A DNA stretch of 64,000 bases from Adiantum capillus-veneris. Its lineage: Eukaryota > Streptophyta > Polypodiopsida > Polypodiales > Pteridaceae. The stretch lies in the NCBI GenBank assembly GCA_014529385.2, contig CM043957.1:85503881-85567880 (forward strand), given 5' to 3'. Positions 19,472 through 26,739 of this stretch are shown piece after piece. The notes beneath the pieces are model-generated. The model was not told the DNA's origin, did no database searches, and worked only from the letters and a program-made list of their open reading frames with translations. The position numbers and the translations under genes were made by a program. Positions within the stretch are counted from its first letter, which is position 1, and every line of letters starts with the position of its first letter.

Positions 19472-20074
19472 ACAGACAGCAAAAGTAACCCAACACACAC
19501 ACACACACACAGAGAACAAAAGTAAATTACACGTGCACACCCATGCATTTGAGAGCCCAGGTCCTTGCAAAATTTTTGTTTTGGCAAACTAACCCTGCTT
19601 CTCCTAGAATCGTGCAGTACTTGCTTATGCGCACAATCACCGGAGCAAGTGCTTTCAAGTGCATGCGTTGCATAATCCTCTCCTCGTGATAGTTTTGGCC
19701 CTTGGGGTGTTTCATGGTTTGTTGACATTCAAATGGGACCTCTTGGGTGTAGGTATGGATGGATAGTTCCAGCATACACAATGGCACCTGATGCAGAACA
19801 TATATGTCTATTGAGGGTGGTCGTGAGGGAGGACTTTAGTTGCACATTAGCCCAACGCCTTGTTGAGGACATCCGCAGAGTTCTGGACTATCTCGACGCA
19901 CGGCCACCCAAGCTTGTTGAGGCGGTGGCAGTTGCTATTGCTCAAAAAGAACCTGAGTTGAAGGAGGATGTGAAACCATCAACTCTTTTAGCCTCACCTG
20001 TGTTCAGGGAGGTCATGCTTGCGAAGAAGTTTCCCAAGAAGTTTGGCTCGTTCAAAATGAATGGGGTATGCTGA
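2633..20074 (+). CDS. GAD: Glutamate decarboxylase, exons 2-8 (exon 1 outside window)
   Basis: Pyridoxal-phosphate enzyme that converts L-glutamate to GABA and CO2 in the cytosol, first step of the GABA shunt. Seven exons (2633-2837, 14351-14551, 14829-15043, 17913-18166, 18401-18453, 19230-19405, 19753-20074) join in phase to about 474 residues. With the usual 29 or so residues of exon 1 this gives about 503, the normal plant length. Every exon is open and closely matches plant GAD. Hallmarks are the substrate/PLP region [29 protein letters not shown], the PLP lysine in SGHKYG (codon 18034-18036), and the C-terminal motif NGVC. The C-terminal tail lacks the tryptophan typical of the calmodulin-binding segment. 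Intron 2 is 11,513 bp and TE-filled. The start codon is not in view: exon 1 lies upstream or is too diverged to see. Confidence 0.95.
2938..3761. other. Intronic sequence without recognised features
   Basis: AT-rich sequence between exon 2 and the first (GA)n tract. A 68-codon open frame at 3539-3745 has no recognisable motif. I see no transposon termini here. Confidence 0.5.
3762..3786. repeat. (GA)n microsatellite
   Basis: About 12 GA units, followed by an imperfect GA-rich continuation to about 3820. Confidence 0.9.
3990..4471 (-). pseudogene. hAT transposase C-terminal dimerisation region
   Basis: On the minus strand, 4471-4253 encodes [20 protein letters not shown] followed by [11 protein letters not shown]-like sequence. 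This is the classic hAT C-terminal dimerisation motif (S/A-x-CE-NWS.......I....R..L). A second piece, 4205-3990, reads [20 protein letters not shown] and an acidic tail, which fits the variable end of plant hAT proteins. The two pieces are separated by about 48 bp and a frame change, possibly an intron or decay. They belong with the central (5059-5742) and N-terminal (9270-9811) hAT pieces, which lie in the correct minus-strand order but are split by later insertions. Confidence 0.8.
4527..4566. repeat. (GA)n microsatellite
   Basis: Interrupted GA tract directly left of the LTR-C fragment. It gives spurious Ser-Leu-rich frames. Confidence 0.9.
4650..5058 (+). mobile_element. LTR-C fragment, plus orientation, inside hAT
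   Basis: This segment is homologous to the reverse complement of 5743-6150, the chromovirus 3' LTR. Shared blocks include 'gctaacgtgg', 'gaagcttttgagtt', 'gcatcccttg', 'agattaatataaaa' (TATA-like) and 'aggggcgc.agtctt'. It interrupts the hAT frame: minus-strand hAT codons end at about 5060 ([14 protein letters not shown]) and resume at about 4471. The 3' end of the LTR is near 5058. Its 5' end is unclear because of the GA tract. It may be a solo LTR or a truncated copy. Confidence 0.75.
5059..5742 (-). pseudogene. hAT transposase, central region
   Basis: Minus strand. 5742-5486 encodes [19 protein letters not shown] and [10 protein letters not shown]...[17 protein letters not shown], then 5355-5060 encodes [30 protein letters not shown] and [17 protein letters not shown]. 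These match the plant hAT core (F..V......P....LR..D...... and .RW.....RP.H.....L.P). The interval 5485-5356 may be an intron. The right edge at 5742 abuts the chromovirus LTR and the left edge abuts LTR-C. Frames are otherwise open, so the insertions seem more recent than heavy decay of this copy. Confidence 0.8.
5743..6306 (-). mobile_element. 3' LTR (LTR-C) of chromovirus
   Basis: On the minus strand it starts TGTCACAAAGTGG at 6306, immediately after the polypurine tract, and ends ..TTTGTTGCA at 5743, giving the standard TG..CA termini and 564 bp. It contains two tandem copies of a block with 'cgtccgtacagttagccacgt' (about 6140-6205) in its U3 side and a TATA-like attaatataaaaga. The base next to the LTR end resumes hAT coding sequence, so the element inserted into the hAT gene. 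The matching 5' LTR is absent. Confidence 0.8.
6307..6321 (-). other. Polypurine tract of chromovirus
   Basis: Reverse-strand purine run (ctttcaagaggggggta) directly upstream of the LTR start TGTCAC. The second-strand priming site is expected exactly here. Confidence 0.75.
6322..6826 (-). other. Chromovirus 3' non-coding region
   Basis: Lies between the chromodomain stop and the polypurine tract on the minus strand. No coding motif seen. Confidence 0.6.
6827..7627 (-). pseudogene. Chromovirus RT fused to integrase tail plus chromodomain by internal deletion
   Basis: One 266-codon minus-strand frame. Residues 1 to about 85 are reverse transcriptase ([40 protein letters not shown]). At about residue 90 the frame jumps without a stop to the integrase C-terminal GPY/F-type region ([30 protein letters not shown]). 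A chromodomain follows (about residues 195-250: [32 protein letters not shown]). The RT active site (YxDD), RNase H, integrase zinc finger and DDE core are missing. The chromodomain places it in the chromovirus group of Ty3/gypsy. The element cannot be autonomous. Confidence 0.9.
7507..8400 (-). pseudogene. Chromovirus protease to RT N-terminus
   Basis: Minus strand, two overlapping frames. The protease-like motif [12 protein letters not shown] is near 8330-8365. A linker with [20 protein letters not shown] follows, then the RT entry region ([38 protein letters not shown]). A frameshift in the RT start moves the reading into the 6827-7627 frame. Another frame change lies near 8103-8145. Confidence 0.8.
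8401..9258 (-). pseudogene. Chromovirus gag with zinc knuckle
   Basis: Minus strand gag in three frames. The CCHC knuckle is intact ([14 protein letters not shown], about 8565-8606). Upstream parts include [20 protein letters not shown] and the first block beginning at 9258 ([20 protein letters not shown]). A 72-bp internal inverted duplication (8829-8995) and frameshifts break the capsid region. The 5' LTR and primer site expected beyond 9258 are missing; hAT sequence begins at about 9270. Confidence 0.8.
8829..8995. repeat. 72-bp inverted repeat (foldback) inside gag
   Basis: Left arm 8829-8900 and right arm 8924-8995 are inverted copies with 4 differences in 72, separated by 23 nt. Both arms derive from the same gag segment: the minus reading of the left arm and the plus reading of the right arm both give a [14 protein letters not shown]-like peptide. 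All four differences fall so that plus-strand RNA would form G-U pairs instead of mismatches. The structure lies in GAD intron 2 in the sense orientation of the gene. Confidence 0.9.
9270..9811 (-). pseudogene. hAT transposase N-terminus with BED-type finger
   Basis: Minus strand. About 9735-9650 encodes a BED-like finger ([10 protein letters not shown]...[11 protein letters not shown]-x2-C...H-x4-C pattern). A basic linker follows (SRKRARVM) and then the start of the DUF659-like region ([29 protein letters not shown]) at about 9400-9275. An early frameshift separates a possible ATG near 9811 from the finger. Directly after the region the sequence changes to chromovirus gag, so the transposase gene is split. 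The rest of it lies at 5742-3990. Confidence 0.8.
9865..9920. repeat. (GA)28 microsatellite
   Basis: Uninterrupted GA dinucleotides upstream (on the minus strand) of the hAT N-terminus. It creates the Arg-Glu-rich part of a 136-codon plus frame that I do not call. Confidence 0.95.
10136..10216. repeat. GTAC-rich palindromic cluster
   Basis: A cluster of overlapping cagtacgg/ccgtactg words, including a short inverted repeat (gtccgtgtactg..cagtacggac). It lies upstream of the hAT N-terminus. hAT elements often carry such subterminal repeats, so this may be the subterminal region of the hAT element. No 8-bp target duplication was identified. Confidence 0.5.
10300..10585 (+). repeat. Dispersed repeat B, copy 1
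   Basis: Matches 16870-17245 in the same orientation. Shared text includes 'cacttgtatccatctata', 'tccttcatgctt', 'aaacacaagaac' and the end 'tttcaaaggctgatga'. Non-coding; family not identified. Confidence 0.65.
10593..11130 (-). pseudogene. Ty3/gypsy gag remnant
   Basis: Minus strand. About 11130-10960 encodes a retrotransposon capsid-like stretch ([20 protein letters not shown], then [16 protein letters not shown]) interrupted by one TGA. It continues as [20 protein letters not shown] and a basic Lys/Ser-rich tail to 10593. No zinc knuckle or pol follows; repeat B begins instead. Confidence 0.7.
11131..11679 (-). mobile_element. Gag leader / N-terminal region of the LTR-A element
   Basis: Between LTR-A copy 2 and the recognisable capsid segment. 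An 89-codon minus frame at 11478-11209 lies here without recognisable motifs. The bases just after the LTR end (ctgcaaaaagactcc on the minus strand) did not match a tRNA 3' end that I know, so the primer site is unresolved. Confidence 0.5.
11680..12785 (-). mobile_element. LTR-A copy 2 (about 1.1 kb)
   Basis: Minus-oriented LTR with 3' end ..cactcttcca at 11680 and 5' end near 12785, where TGTCA has become TATCA relative to copy 1. It contains a (GA)n tract (11777-11842) at the same place where copy 3 has (TC)n, flanked by conserved text: 'cattgtgttc.gttcagtttctc' and 'aagcaagtacttgctttgg'. It precedes the gag remnant in the correct order for a 5' LTR on the minus strand. Confidence 0.75.
11777..11842. 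repeat. (GA)n microsatellite within LTR-A
   Basis: About 33 GA units. The orthologous position in LTR-A copy 3 is a (TC)20 tract on the plus strand, so the repeat travels with the LTR. Confidence 0.95.
12786..13175 (-). mobile_element. tRNA-derived SINE-like element
   Basis: On the minus strand the head contains a box A-like 'tagcttggttgg' (13149-13138) and a box B-like 'gagttcgaatg' (13106-13096), spaced as in a tRNA, within 'ggggctagcttggttggttg'. This is the arrangement of the internal RNA polymerase III promoter of plant tRNA-derived SINEs. The body continues to about 12786, where it meets LTR-A. No clear poly(A)/poly(T) tail or target duplication was identified, so the 3' limit is uncertain. 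Confidence 0.6.
13272..13320. repeat. (GA)n microsatellite
   Basis: About 24 GA units in GAD intron 2. Confidence 0.95.
13321..14350 (+). other. 3' part of GAD intron 2
   Basis: T-rich intronic sequence ending in ggctttacag. A 78-codon frame at 13584-13820 has no recognised motif. Nothing else seen. Confidence 0.6.
14351..14551 (+). CDS. GAD: GAD exon 3
   Basis: 201 bp, 67 codons, phase 0 at both ends. Begins [15 protein letters not shown] and carries the strongly conserved [20 protein letters not shown], ending NIVTGANVQ before donor gtattg. Confidence 0.96.
14829..15043 (+). CDS. GAD: GAD exon 4
   Basis: 215 bp after acceptor gcatag. Begins [20 protein letters not shown], includes [18 protein letters not shown] and [14 protein letters not shown], and ends KETG in phase 2 before donor gttagt. 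Confidence 0.96.
15070..15372. repeat. Intronic repeat R1 (intron 4 copy)
   Basis: About 300 bp in GAD intron 4 that recurs at 18564-18802 in intron 6 in the same orientation. Shared text includes 'gcgtcagtcttgtggtgcac', 'aataaagcttct.tcaaaatc' and 'ttcact.ataatgctatgacca'. Non-coding. Confidence 0.9.
15466..15493. repeat. Poly-G tract (about 28 G)
   Basis: A long G homopolymer preceded by (GT)n. It creates spurious poly-proline minus frames. G-quadruplex potential on the GAD sense strand. Confidence 0.9.
15494..15711. repeat. Tandem duplication, about 104-bp unit
   Basis: Unit 1 (15494-15597) and unit 2 (15610-15711) are near-identical ('tggtagcaaaagtcttcaaa', 'attacccggatggtaaggaa'), separated by a second, shorter G run at 15598-15608. 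Each unit is preceded by a G tract. Confidence 0.9.
15786..15897. repeat. Two (GA)n tracts
   Basis: (GA)n at 15786-15829 and 15868-15897 separated by about 38 bp, in GAD intron 4. Confidence 0.9.
16070..16859 (+). mobile_element. LTR-A copy 3, 3' portion, plus orientation
   Basis: Plus-oriented copy of the LTR found reversed at 11680-12785. Shared blocks are 'aagcaagtacttgctttgg', a (TC)n tract (16709-16748) and 'ccttcattgtgttc.gttcag', ending ..acacttcca at 16859. The left part is rich in cagcacc/agtacc words like the LTR-A interior, but its limit is not sharp. It is either a solo or a truncated LTR in GAD intron 4, with no adjacent coding sequence. Confidence 0.7.
16860..17245 (+). repeat. 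Dispersed repeat B, copy 2
   Basis: Starts directly at the LTR-A end and matches 10300-10585 in the same orientation. It has an internal tandem duplication of a unit containing 'ctaatcaaatcatggttcc' (about 16980-17150, three partial copies). Confidence 0.7.
17543..17629. repeat. Compound microsatellite (CT)n(CA)n(GA)n
   Basis: CT run, then about 24 CA units, then a short GA run. It creates a Val-Cys-rich minus frame that is not a gene. Confidence 0.95.
17913..18166 (+). CDS. GAD: GAD exon 5 (PLP-lysine exon)
   Basis: 254 bp, acceptor atatag, donor gttcct. Encodes [20 protein letters not shown], then [15 protein letters not shown] with the PLP-binding lysine at 18034-18036, and ends [14 protein letters not shown] in phase 1. 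Confidence 0.97.
18401..18453 (+). CDS. GAD: GAD exon 6 (53-bp micro-exon)
   Basis: 53 bp between acceptor atacag and donor gtattc. Encodes [17 protein letters not shown], matching the SSQVIAQYYQ..RLG region of plant GAD. Too short for an ORF search but required to keep the frame. Confidence 0.95.
18564..18802. repeat. Intronic repeat R1 (intron 6 copy)
   Basis: Direct copy of 15070-15372. The two copies bracket exons 5 and 6. Confidence 0.9.
19230..19405 (+). CDS. GAD: GAD exon 7
   Basis: 176 bp after acceptor atccag. Begins [16 protein letters not shown], includes [11 protein letters not shown], and ends in phase 2 in the NLRR codons before donor gtatgt. Confidence 0.95.
19423..19510. repeat. 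Poly-C and (CA)n tracts in GAD intron 7
   Basis: Ten C followed by (CA)n to about 19468, then a second (CA)n at 19493-19510. It makes a long His-Thr tail if intron 7 is translated. Confidence 0.9.
19753..20074 (+). CDS. GAD: GAD exon 8, C-terminus and stop
   Basis: 322 bp after acceptor tgtag. Begins (R)[17 protein letters not shown], includes [20 protein letters not shown], and ends at TGA 20072-20074. The final residues, [20 protein letters not shown] plus VC, are basic and hydrophobic like a plant GAD calmodulin-binding tail and keep the terminal NGVC. They contain no tryptophan, whereas characterised plant GADs have one in this segment (W-K-K-F). Confidence 0.95.
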
Positions 20075-20460
20075 GAGCCAGTGAACCCACTACATTTGTG
20101 TGGTGCAAGGAGCTGTGGACCTACTGTGTCATGGAGGTACCTGCAGGTTGATTGACGAGCCATGGCTCTATATATGCTGTATTATCTTCTCCTGAAAGAA
20201 AAGATGAGGGTACTCAAATTATCAGACAGTCATGGTTGCAAAAGACTCATCATAATTTTTACATCGTAATAATTGTTTATTTTTTTTGAAGGCATTATTG
20301 GTTGATACAATTCCTTTACTAAACTGGTTAAGAGGACTTTATCAAGCAATTTGATATCGACTTTCTGCATTTTATACTCAGCTTTTCAGTCACATATATA
20401 TATATTTGTTTTGAGTTTTGTTGACAAAAGATTATCTTAATTTTTATTTGTCAAGCTTTG
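20075..20460 (+). other. GAD 3' untranslated / downstream sequence
   Basis: AT-rich sequence after the stop. No unambiguous polyadenylation site was identified by eye. Confidence 0.5.
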
Positions 20461-20635
20461 TGGGCGAAATTTGACACAACTGAAACAGTCGGTGACATAA
20501 AACATGTCATGGATCGAACATTACTGATGGGTTTGGGTAGCACCAATCTTTTGCCACTGGCAAGGCAATCGGAAATGTATTATGTTGTAGAAGTTCCTAC
20601 TCAGCAGGGCATGTGTTTATCAATTATGACTGATG

Positions 20636-20875
20636 GCATGGGGAGTTGCTTTGTAAGGCGTACATGAGGTGCAATTTGTAGTGGAGCTTTATTCCTAGAC
20701 CTATCCAAAAGGCATTTTTTCAAAAAGAGACACTACAGGTAGAGAGCTACCTTGAGTGAGGGGGTTTTGTTGGGAGTCAGTTTTTGGACATGGGGGACAC
20801 TTACAGAGGTCAAATAGCGGATCAAAGGTTTGTGTAGTGTGATTTAGGAAAGCTACAAGCATTCATTCAGAGTCC
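20636..20875. repeat. Repeat R2, copy 1
   Basis: Diverged direct copy of 21665-21890. Shared words include 'tttgtagtggagc', 'tacc(t)tgagtgagggg/tacctcaagtgaaggga', 'gggggacact' and 'agagtttttgtag'-like ends. Non-coding. Confidence 0.55.
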
Positions 20876-21664
20876 AGAGGTAGTGAAACATAATGAAAAA
20901 ACGCACTTTGTTTTAATTTATTTACGACATTGGTTTTCTTTCATGTTGTATGGATTTTTGTAGCGCTTTGCTACATCCCTGCCACATTTATTTTCTATGA
21001 CCAATTCTCCATACGTTTCCTTTTCTTGTAACTTGTTGATTACTTTGAATTGATGCAAAATTGCAAGGCTTACTTGTCAAATATGGTTTTGACCTAGCCC
21101 TAAGCATAACTGTGTCTGCCCAATACCTCACTATCTCCTACAAAAGAAAAGACTTACCCTAGATGGAGCTCACATATGCAAGTTATGGTTTTGAGCTAGC
21201 CCTATCCTATACCTCCAAGAGAGATCTCCTACGAGACAAATTTTCCTCAAGACTCTACGAGGAGGTGCCTTTCCACACGCTTCAAGCACCCATTTTGGTA
21301 TTTTAACATCTTATGAATTAACAACCTGGCCCCTCAACTCTTCATCAACTCACACCATCTCTATCCTACATGCCTATCATCAATGTGCCTCAACTTTTCT
21401 AGATGGAATTGATGCTTCACTATTTAGCGTCCACTCATCTTTTCAGGCGTGCACATATTTTTGTGCGAGTTTCTATTGACAACTTGGAGAATTTTGGGTT
21501 GAATGAGATATGATTGAAAGAGTCATGACACAAAAGGTCATTGATTTGTTCACATTGGTGATTTTGGGTATCACGAATCTAATGTCACTAATGAGGAATT
21601 CCAAAATGTGCAAGGGAAAGAGGCCCACATATAGTGCATGGCATGTCTTTATCTAGACGCGTGA

Positions 21665-21890
21665 CGACTGGGAAAGTTGCTATGTAAAACGTCCGTATAA
21701 GGTACAATTTATAGTGGAGCCTTGTTTTTGGACCTGTTGATGAGGTGCTCTTTTAAATGAGGCACATTAGAGTTAGAGCAACAAGGACTACCTCAAGTGA
21801 AGGGATTTTTTTGAGAGTACATAGGGGACACTTTGAGAGAAGGCTACATATTAGAGCAAGAGTTTTTGTAGCGTGCATGCTCACACACTG
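21665..21890. repeat. Repeat R2, copy 2
   Basis: Second, diverged copy about 1 kb downstream of the first in the same orientation. Confidence 0.55.
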
Positions 21891-24790
21891 GAACAATTGG
21901 TGGTCATTCTTTGACCCTAAGCTTCCCCATTTGAATCTCACAAAGCTTGGCTTTTCTGAAGAGCTAGACCTTTTCTAGTTCAATCTTATTATTTATTGCC
22001 TTGTTAAAATTGGATTTTATCCTATCTTTTTAGGTGCTTGCTAATTAAATTCCCCTATGTACAATGGTTCATGATACATTGGCTTAAATTGGCACCTTTC
22101 TTTTATATAATAAAACCCCCCTCAATATGGAACTTGAACCTCTATATGATTATTTGTTTTCCTTAAATCTAATACAATGAAGTTGTTCCTCTTATCGGGA
22201 ACTATTGCTAGTGTCTTGATGTGGTTCTTTAAGTGGAACTTTAACTCTCATGAATATATTGATGGATTGGCTTCTTTGTGTTGAATATATAGTGGTTACG
22301 TCATATAGGGTGTTGCCACCTTTACCTTGTGATATGGGTGCCATTGCGGTTGTCCTTGTCCTTTAAATTGAACCTATTCCTCTTCATGGGAGCTCCCTTC
22401 TTACTTGGAGTACCTCACTACCTGTCGGGATCTCAAAGTCTCCCTCTCTACACCACGGATGTCACCTATCTCTGGTGTCTCTATGAAGTGACTGTTGTGT
22501 TTGGTTCTTCCTCATGGTAAGACCCTTTCTATAGTGCACCTTTGGATTTATCCACTTCCATCATGCTAGTTAACTTGATAATGCATGATACTATCCATGC
22601 ATGCTATGGGCCCCTACCTTCACATTGAGCTCACAAGGCTATAGGTGGAAGAGGATTACAATAGAAGTCTTCCATGCTTGTGGCTAGCATGAAGAGGAGG
22701 AGGTTGGCCTTGTTGACTACCCTCTTTCCCTTTTGAAGGTGAGGGTTTTTCATACTCACCTAGCCTTGGTTTTTTTAGTCATTTCTTCCTGCAAAAGAGA
22801 GAGAGGTAGGGGTTTTGGTTGTTTTCACCTACATTCAAAAGAGTGTGTGAGATTGTGGTGCTATGCTATCCTCAAGACAACATGGATGTGGTGGAGAATG
22901 CTGATGCTACTAAGGTTTTTTTTAACTAAACATTACCCTAATTGATTCTTTGCAAGATTGATTGCTTGATGGTACTCTAAATGGTGTGCATGATTTCGTG
23001 AAGCTTGATGATGTTCATGACCTAGCAAAACTCTGAAATTATTGAATTGATCTTTGTGCTTGACTTGGATAGCTAGAGGATAACATAAAAGAACGTTTTT
23101 AAGATGTTCCTTGACTTTTCCTTGGTTTTCTACCTCCGGGTTACTAAATCTGAAAATGGACTTCTATCAATAGTTAGTGTATTGAGATGCTTCTCTTGCA
23201 CTTGATGGGGATTGTTAAGCTTTTGAGCAGTTTTGATCTTATTACTAAATGAATAAGAGGGAAATTTCTTCCTCCTATTTCTAGCTTTTTTGGAAAATAA
23301 TGGTAAAAAGTACTTCATAGTTTGATGGGTGCACCCTATTTGGCATTTATTTCATGAGAAATCTGGTTTTGTTTTTAATTTGAGTCGTCTTAACACCTGC
23401 GGATGTCTAGTATTGGAGGTCTTTGTATTACTGTTGGGCTATGGAGTAACTGTTCTTAACATTCTATCTTGCCTCGGGTTGGACATTGCTGTCGGAAATC
23501 AAGGATTTACAAAATATTGGTAATGGCTTGGAAGGAATTGGTAAATGATGTTTTTGATTCTATAACCATAAAATTGAGAGATTTCTTAAAGCTGTGATCT
23601 TTTGCTAGAAATCCTTGTGGGGTTGGTGATGTTCTTATGATCTTTAAAGTCTTTTGTACCTCTAGTTTAGAGGACTCTTTGGGGTTCTTGACTGCTTTGC
23701 TTTGCTTAATGAACCTTAAGATTTAAATTACAGTCTTATGCATCTTCCCCTCTGCTTCCCAGTGCTAGGACCTAGCATGTCCTTGAAGTCATTTGCCCCC
23801 AAGATTTAGTCATGGGAACTAGTTTTGCTAGTGAGAAATATTGATAAGGTATTTCCTTTTTTCTTTTTCTTTTGCTTGAACTAATGAAAACATTTTGAGA
23901 AAGGATTTGTAGTGTAGAGTTTAAAGAGGATAAATTAGAGAACTATTCATGGAACTGGCATAATAAACAACCTTTAAGCACACACTAGACAATGGAGTAG
24001 AGCACATGCATAAACTTGATTTACCAGACTGCTTAAAACTGAGTACAAAAGGGGATTATTATATAGAGCTAGTGTAGCATCTCATATGACATCATATGGA
24101 TGCTCCAAGTAAGCCAAATCCACTTGAGAACTCTTGCGTGACCTTTTGGGCTACTTTAGGGACCTCTTAACATAGTCTAGGTGAGTCTACACCTTCTAGT
24201 AATGGCCCCCATGGGGTTTTTGGTGGATACAATGAAGAATCTGCACCTCTCTTAACTTGATGGTGAAATTCTCTATCCCCATGGGTATACTCCAAAAGAA
24301 GATCAATCGATAATGGGTAGACCTGGAGATGGAGCATGCCACAACCACTTGAGGTGATTATGAGCTGCTAGATGACCCCACAAACATGTTAACCAAAGCA
24401 TTTCAAGACGGCCAACCAAATGGAGAATGGAATGATTCCAGTGATTTCCATAGTATAGAAAGATTTTATATGATTTCTCTCAAGGGTAGAGGGTGAATCT
24501 TACCTACTGCCCAAATCTTTGATGCGAGGCTTGGAAAAACCTGAGGATGCTAAGGAGGAATTTTCCACTAGCCAAAAAGTTTCTAAGATTTCCCCCTTAC
24601 CACCCAACAAAATCTTGACAGAGTAGTGGTTTCTAGAAGCTCCAAAAGACATGATGAGGATGCATAGCATGATACTTGAGTTTGCAGTACAATAAATGAT
24701 GAAATTATTATGAGTACTGATGCAACTAATTGGAAAGGGTAGAGAAGTAGAGCTCATGTGCCCAATGATGTACAAATTGACTGCAAGAGA
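21891..24790. other. No recognisable features
   Basis: About 2.9 kb of AT-rich sequence without motifs, long frames or clear repeats. Small open frames (60-102 codons) lack recognisable content. Confidence 0.5.
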
Positions 24791-24797
24791 GTAGGGA

Positions 24798-25560
24798 ATG
24801 GCCTTCAAGCCAAATGATTTATTTGTAGAAGAACGGATTGTGCAAGGCTTCTTTAAGCCAAATGATTTATTTGTAGAAGAACCAATTGTGCAAAGCTTCT
24901 TTGCACGAGCCTGGCTTTACTGTAGCCATTGCCTTTTGGCCATAGAAGAGATGGTGCAAACTGTTTTCTTACAGAACTTTGACAACCATGCCTCCTTTAA
25001 TAAAGATGCACAACCTATGAGCCATCTCAAATCTCTGAAGCAAACACTACAAGAAAGACCACCCTATACCGAGTGGAAAAAGGCAATAAACACCACAAGA
25101 GGTATGACAAAGTCAATAATGCCTTGGTGGCATTCGAACCAGAGGTTGCACCACCTGCTCAAGTCCTAATAGAATTTCTCAACAAAATCAAATCTCAATT
25201 GCAATGACTTGAGTAGGGGGACATTGAAAAGGCCAGGATCAGAGCTCAACAACATGATCTTAGGACAACTAGGAGAAGAGAAGCACACATGGAAAAGTCG
25301 GCCAAGCTTGCAACACCTCTAGTAAAGTCCATAGTTATGGTTGTTAAACTCAATCATAGTAGAGAAATACACCGGCTAGAACAACACCCCCTCCACTGGA
25401 ACGAGCAGTAATACAAATGGAGGATCCTTTCCCACTATCATAGACAAAATCAAACTGTGCAACTAGTTCTTGCATAGCACAACAAAAGCCACAAAGCCAC
25501 AAAAAGCAAGAGCCACATAAGCGCCTCCTCCAAAGGATCAATGTCATTCAAAGATGGAGT
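24798..25560 (+). pseudogene. Unidentified degenerate coding remnant
   Basis: A 123-codon plus frame (24798-25169) containing the in-frame 48-bp duplication and ARAWLYCSHCLLAIEEMVQ. Another frame follows with a helical, charged segment (VLIEFLNKIKSQLQ, then KARIRAQQHDLRTTRRREAH) interrupted by stops. Not recognised. The charged helices resemble retrotransposon gag regions in style only. Confidence 0.35.
24807..24902. repeat. 48-bp tandem duplication
   Basis: Units 24807-24854 and 24855-24902 ('aagccaaatgatttatttgt', 'agaag') differ at a few positions and are in frame with each other on the plus strand. Confidence 0.9.
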
Positions 25561-25574
25561 GTCAGTTCAATTGA

Positions 25575-25591
25575 GGGGGGGGGGGGGGGGG
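25575..25591. repeat. Poly-G tract (17 G)
   Basis: G homopolymer followed by GTGTGTG. Confidence 0.9.
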
Positions 25592-26160
25592 TGTGTGCCT
25601 GTGCAAGTGCACAAAGCTTAAAGTGTATTGCAAAGCTGTGGATCAATCACTAAAGAGTTTGAAGATGAAGGAAATCGGCTAAAGGGGATGATTCAAGGTC
25701 CAAGGATTTCCACCAATTTTTGCAATTTTGCATCATTTTGCTTGCAAGCCACTACGAGGTTGTAGCTAGTAGAGCCTACTTATTAAAGCTGCATGTAATT
25801 TAAGATATGTAGAATCCCTTTTTTGGCATATAAAGCCTTAGGAGTTCATGTGAAGCTAGGTGATTTTTTATGGAATTATGTGACACTCAAAGAGCTTATG
25901 GCCAGGTGTGATGACTATAATTAATTGATATTGGCCGATCATATGCAAACCCAATTTTTAAAGCCTTATTATGATAAATAGTCATTTTTAGCTCATTTTG
26001 GGTTCCAAAATTGAGGGGCTAGTCACATCAAGCTTGAGCTTTGTGAACACCAAGGAGCTCTATAGCTTCCACACCCACTCAAACGAGCTATTCTTTTGTT
26101 TTCTTCTACTCCCACATGCTCCTTTATGCATGATGACTAAGATTATGAATAGAACCAATG

Positions 26161-26192
<32 letters not shown>

Positions 26193-26739
26193 GTGTAGCT
26201 ATATTTGAAGTAGCTAACCAAGGTTTCTTATCCATTTCTGAATGCTTAATCTTTGTGTGATGCTTCTTGATTAAATGTTGGTGCTCTAGGTTGTGTGTAG
26301 TAGTAGGAACAAAGTAGGTGGCATGCTTGTTTAATCATTAGTTCCCACTCATTGCTTCCTTGGTGCATGCTTGAAGTAGCTACATCACTTCTTTGTAAAT
26401 TGAGTGAGGTCTATTGAGCATTTGATGGATCAAGCATTGCACAAGTAAAAAGGAGTATAGTATTCCAAGTGAGTAGGCTTAGAAGTAGAAATGGTTTAGC
26501 TATGCAATCAATGTGCATCTCTCAAGACCATTAGTGTAGTGGTGTGTGTAGATAGTTTTTTGCACTCTAGGTTAGGGTCAACTTTCAAGTTCACTGGATT
26601 GAAAAATTATGTAGGCTGATGTGACTATACTACCATGGATACACAAAAGCTTAGGCATAGGTATTTAGGATCTAAATCAAGAGCACATTGATGAGATGAG
26701 ACAGGAATAGTCTCTAAGAGAAATTATCAAACCTATTCT
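25592..26739. other. No gene; (CT)n at 26161-26190
   Basis: Non-coding by inspection. Contains a (CT)15 tract. May include non-coding parts of the gypsy remnant that follows. Confidence 0.5.

Noticed and set aside
18972-19592. 206-codon frame as a continuous protein
   Set aside because: It reads GAD exon 7 plus flanking introns including the (CA)n tract; the true exon is 19230-19405 by splice sites and homology.
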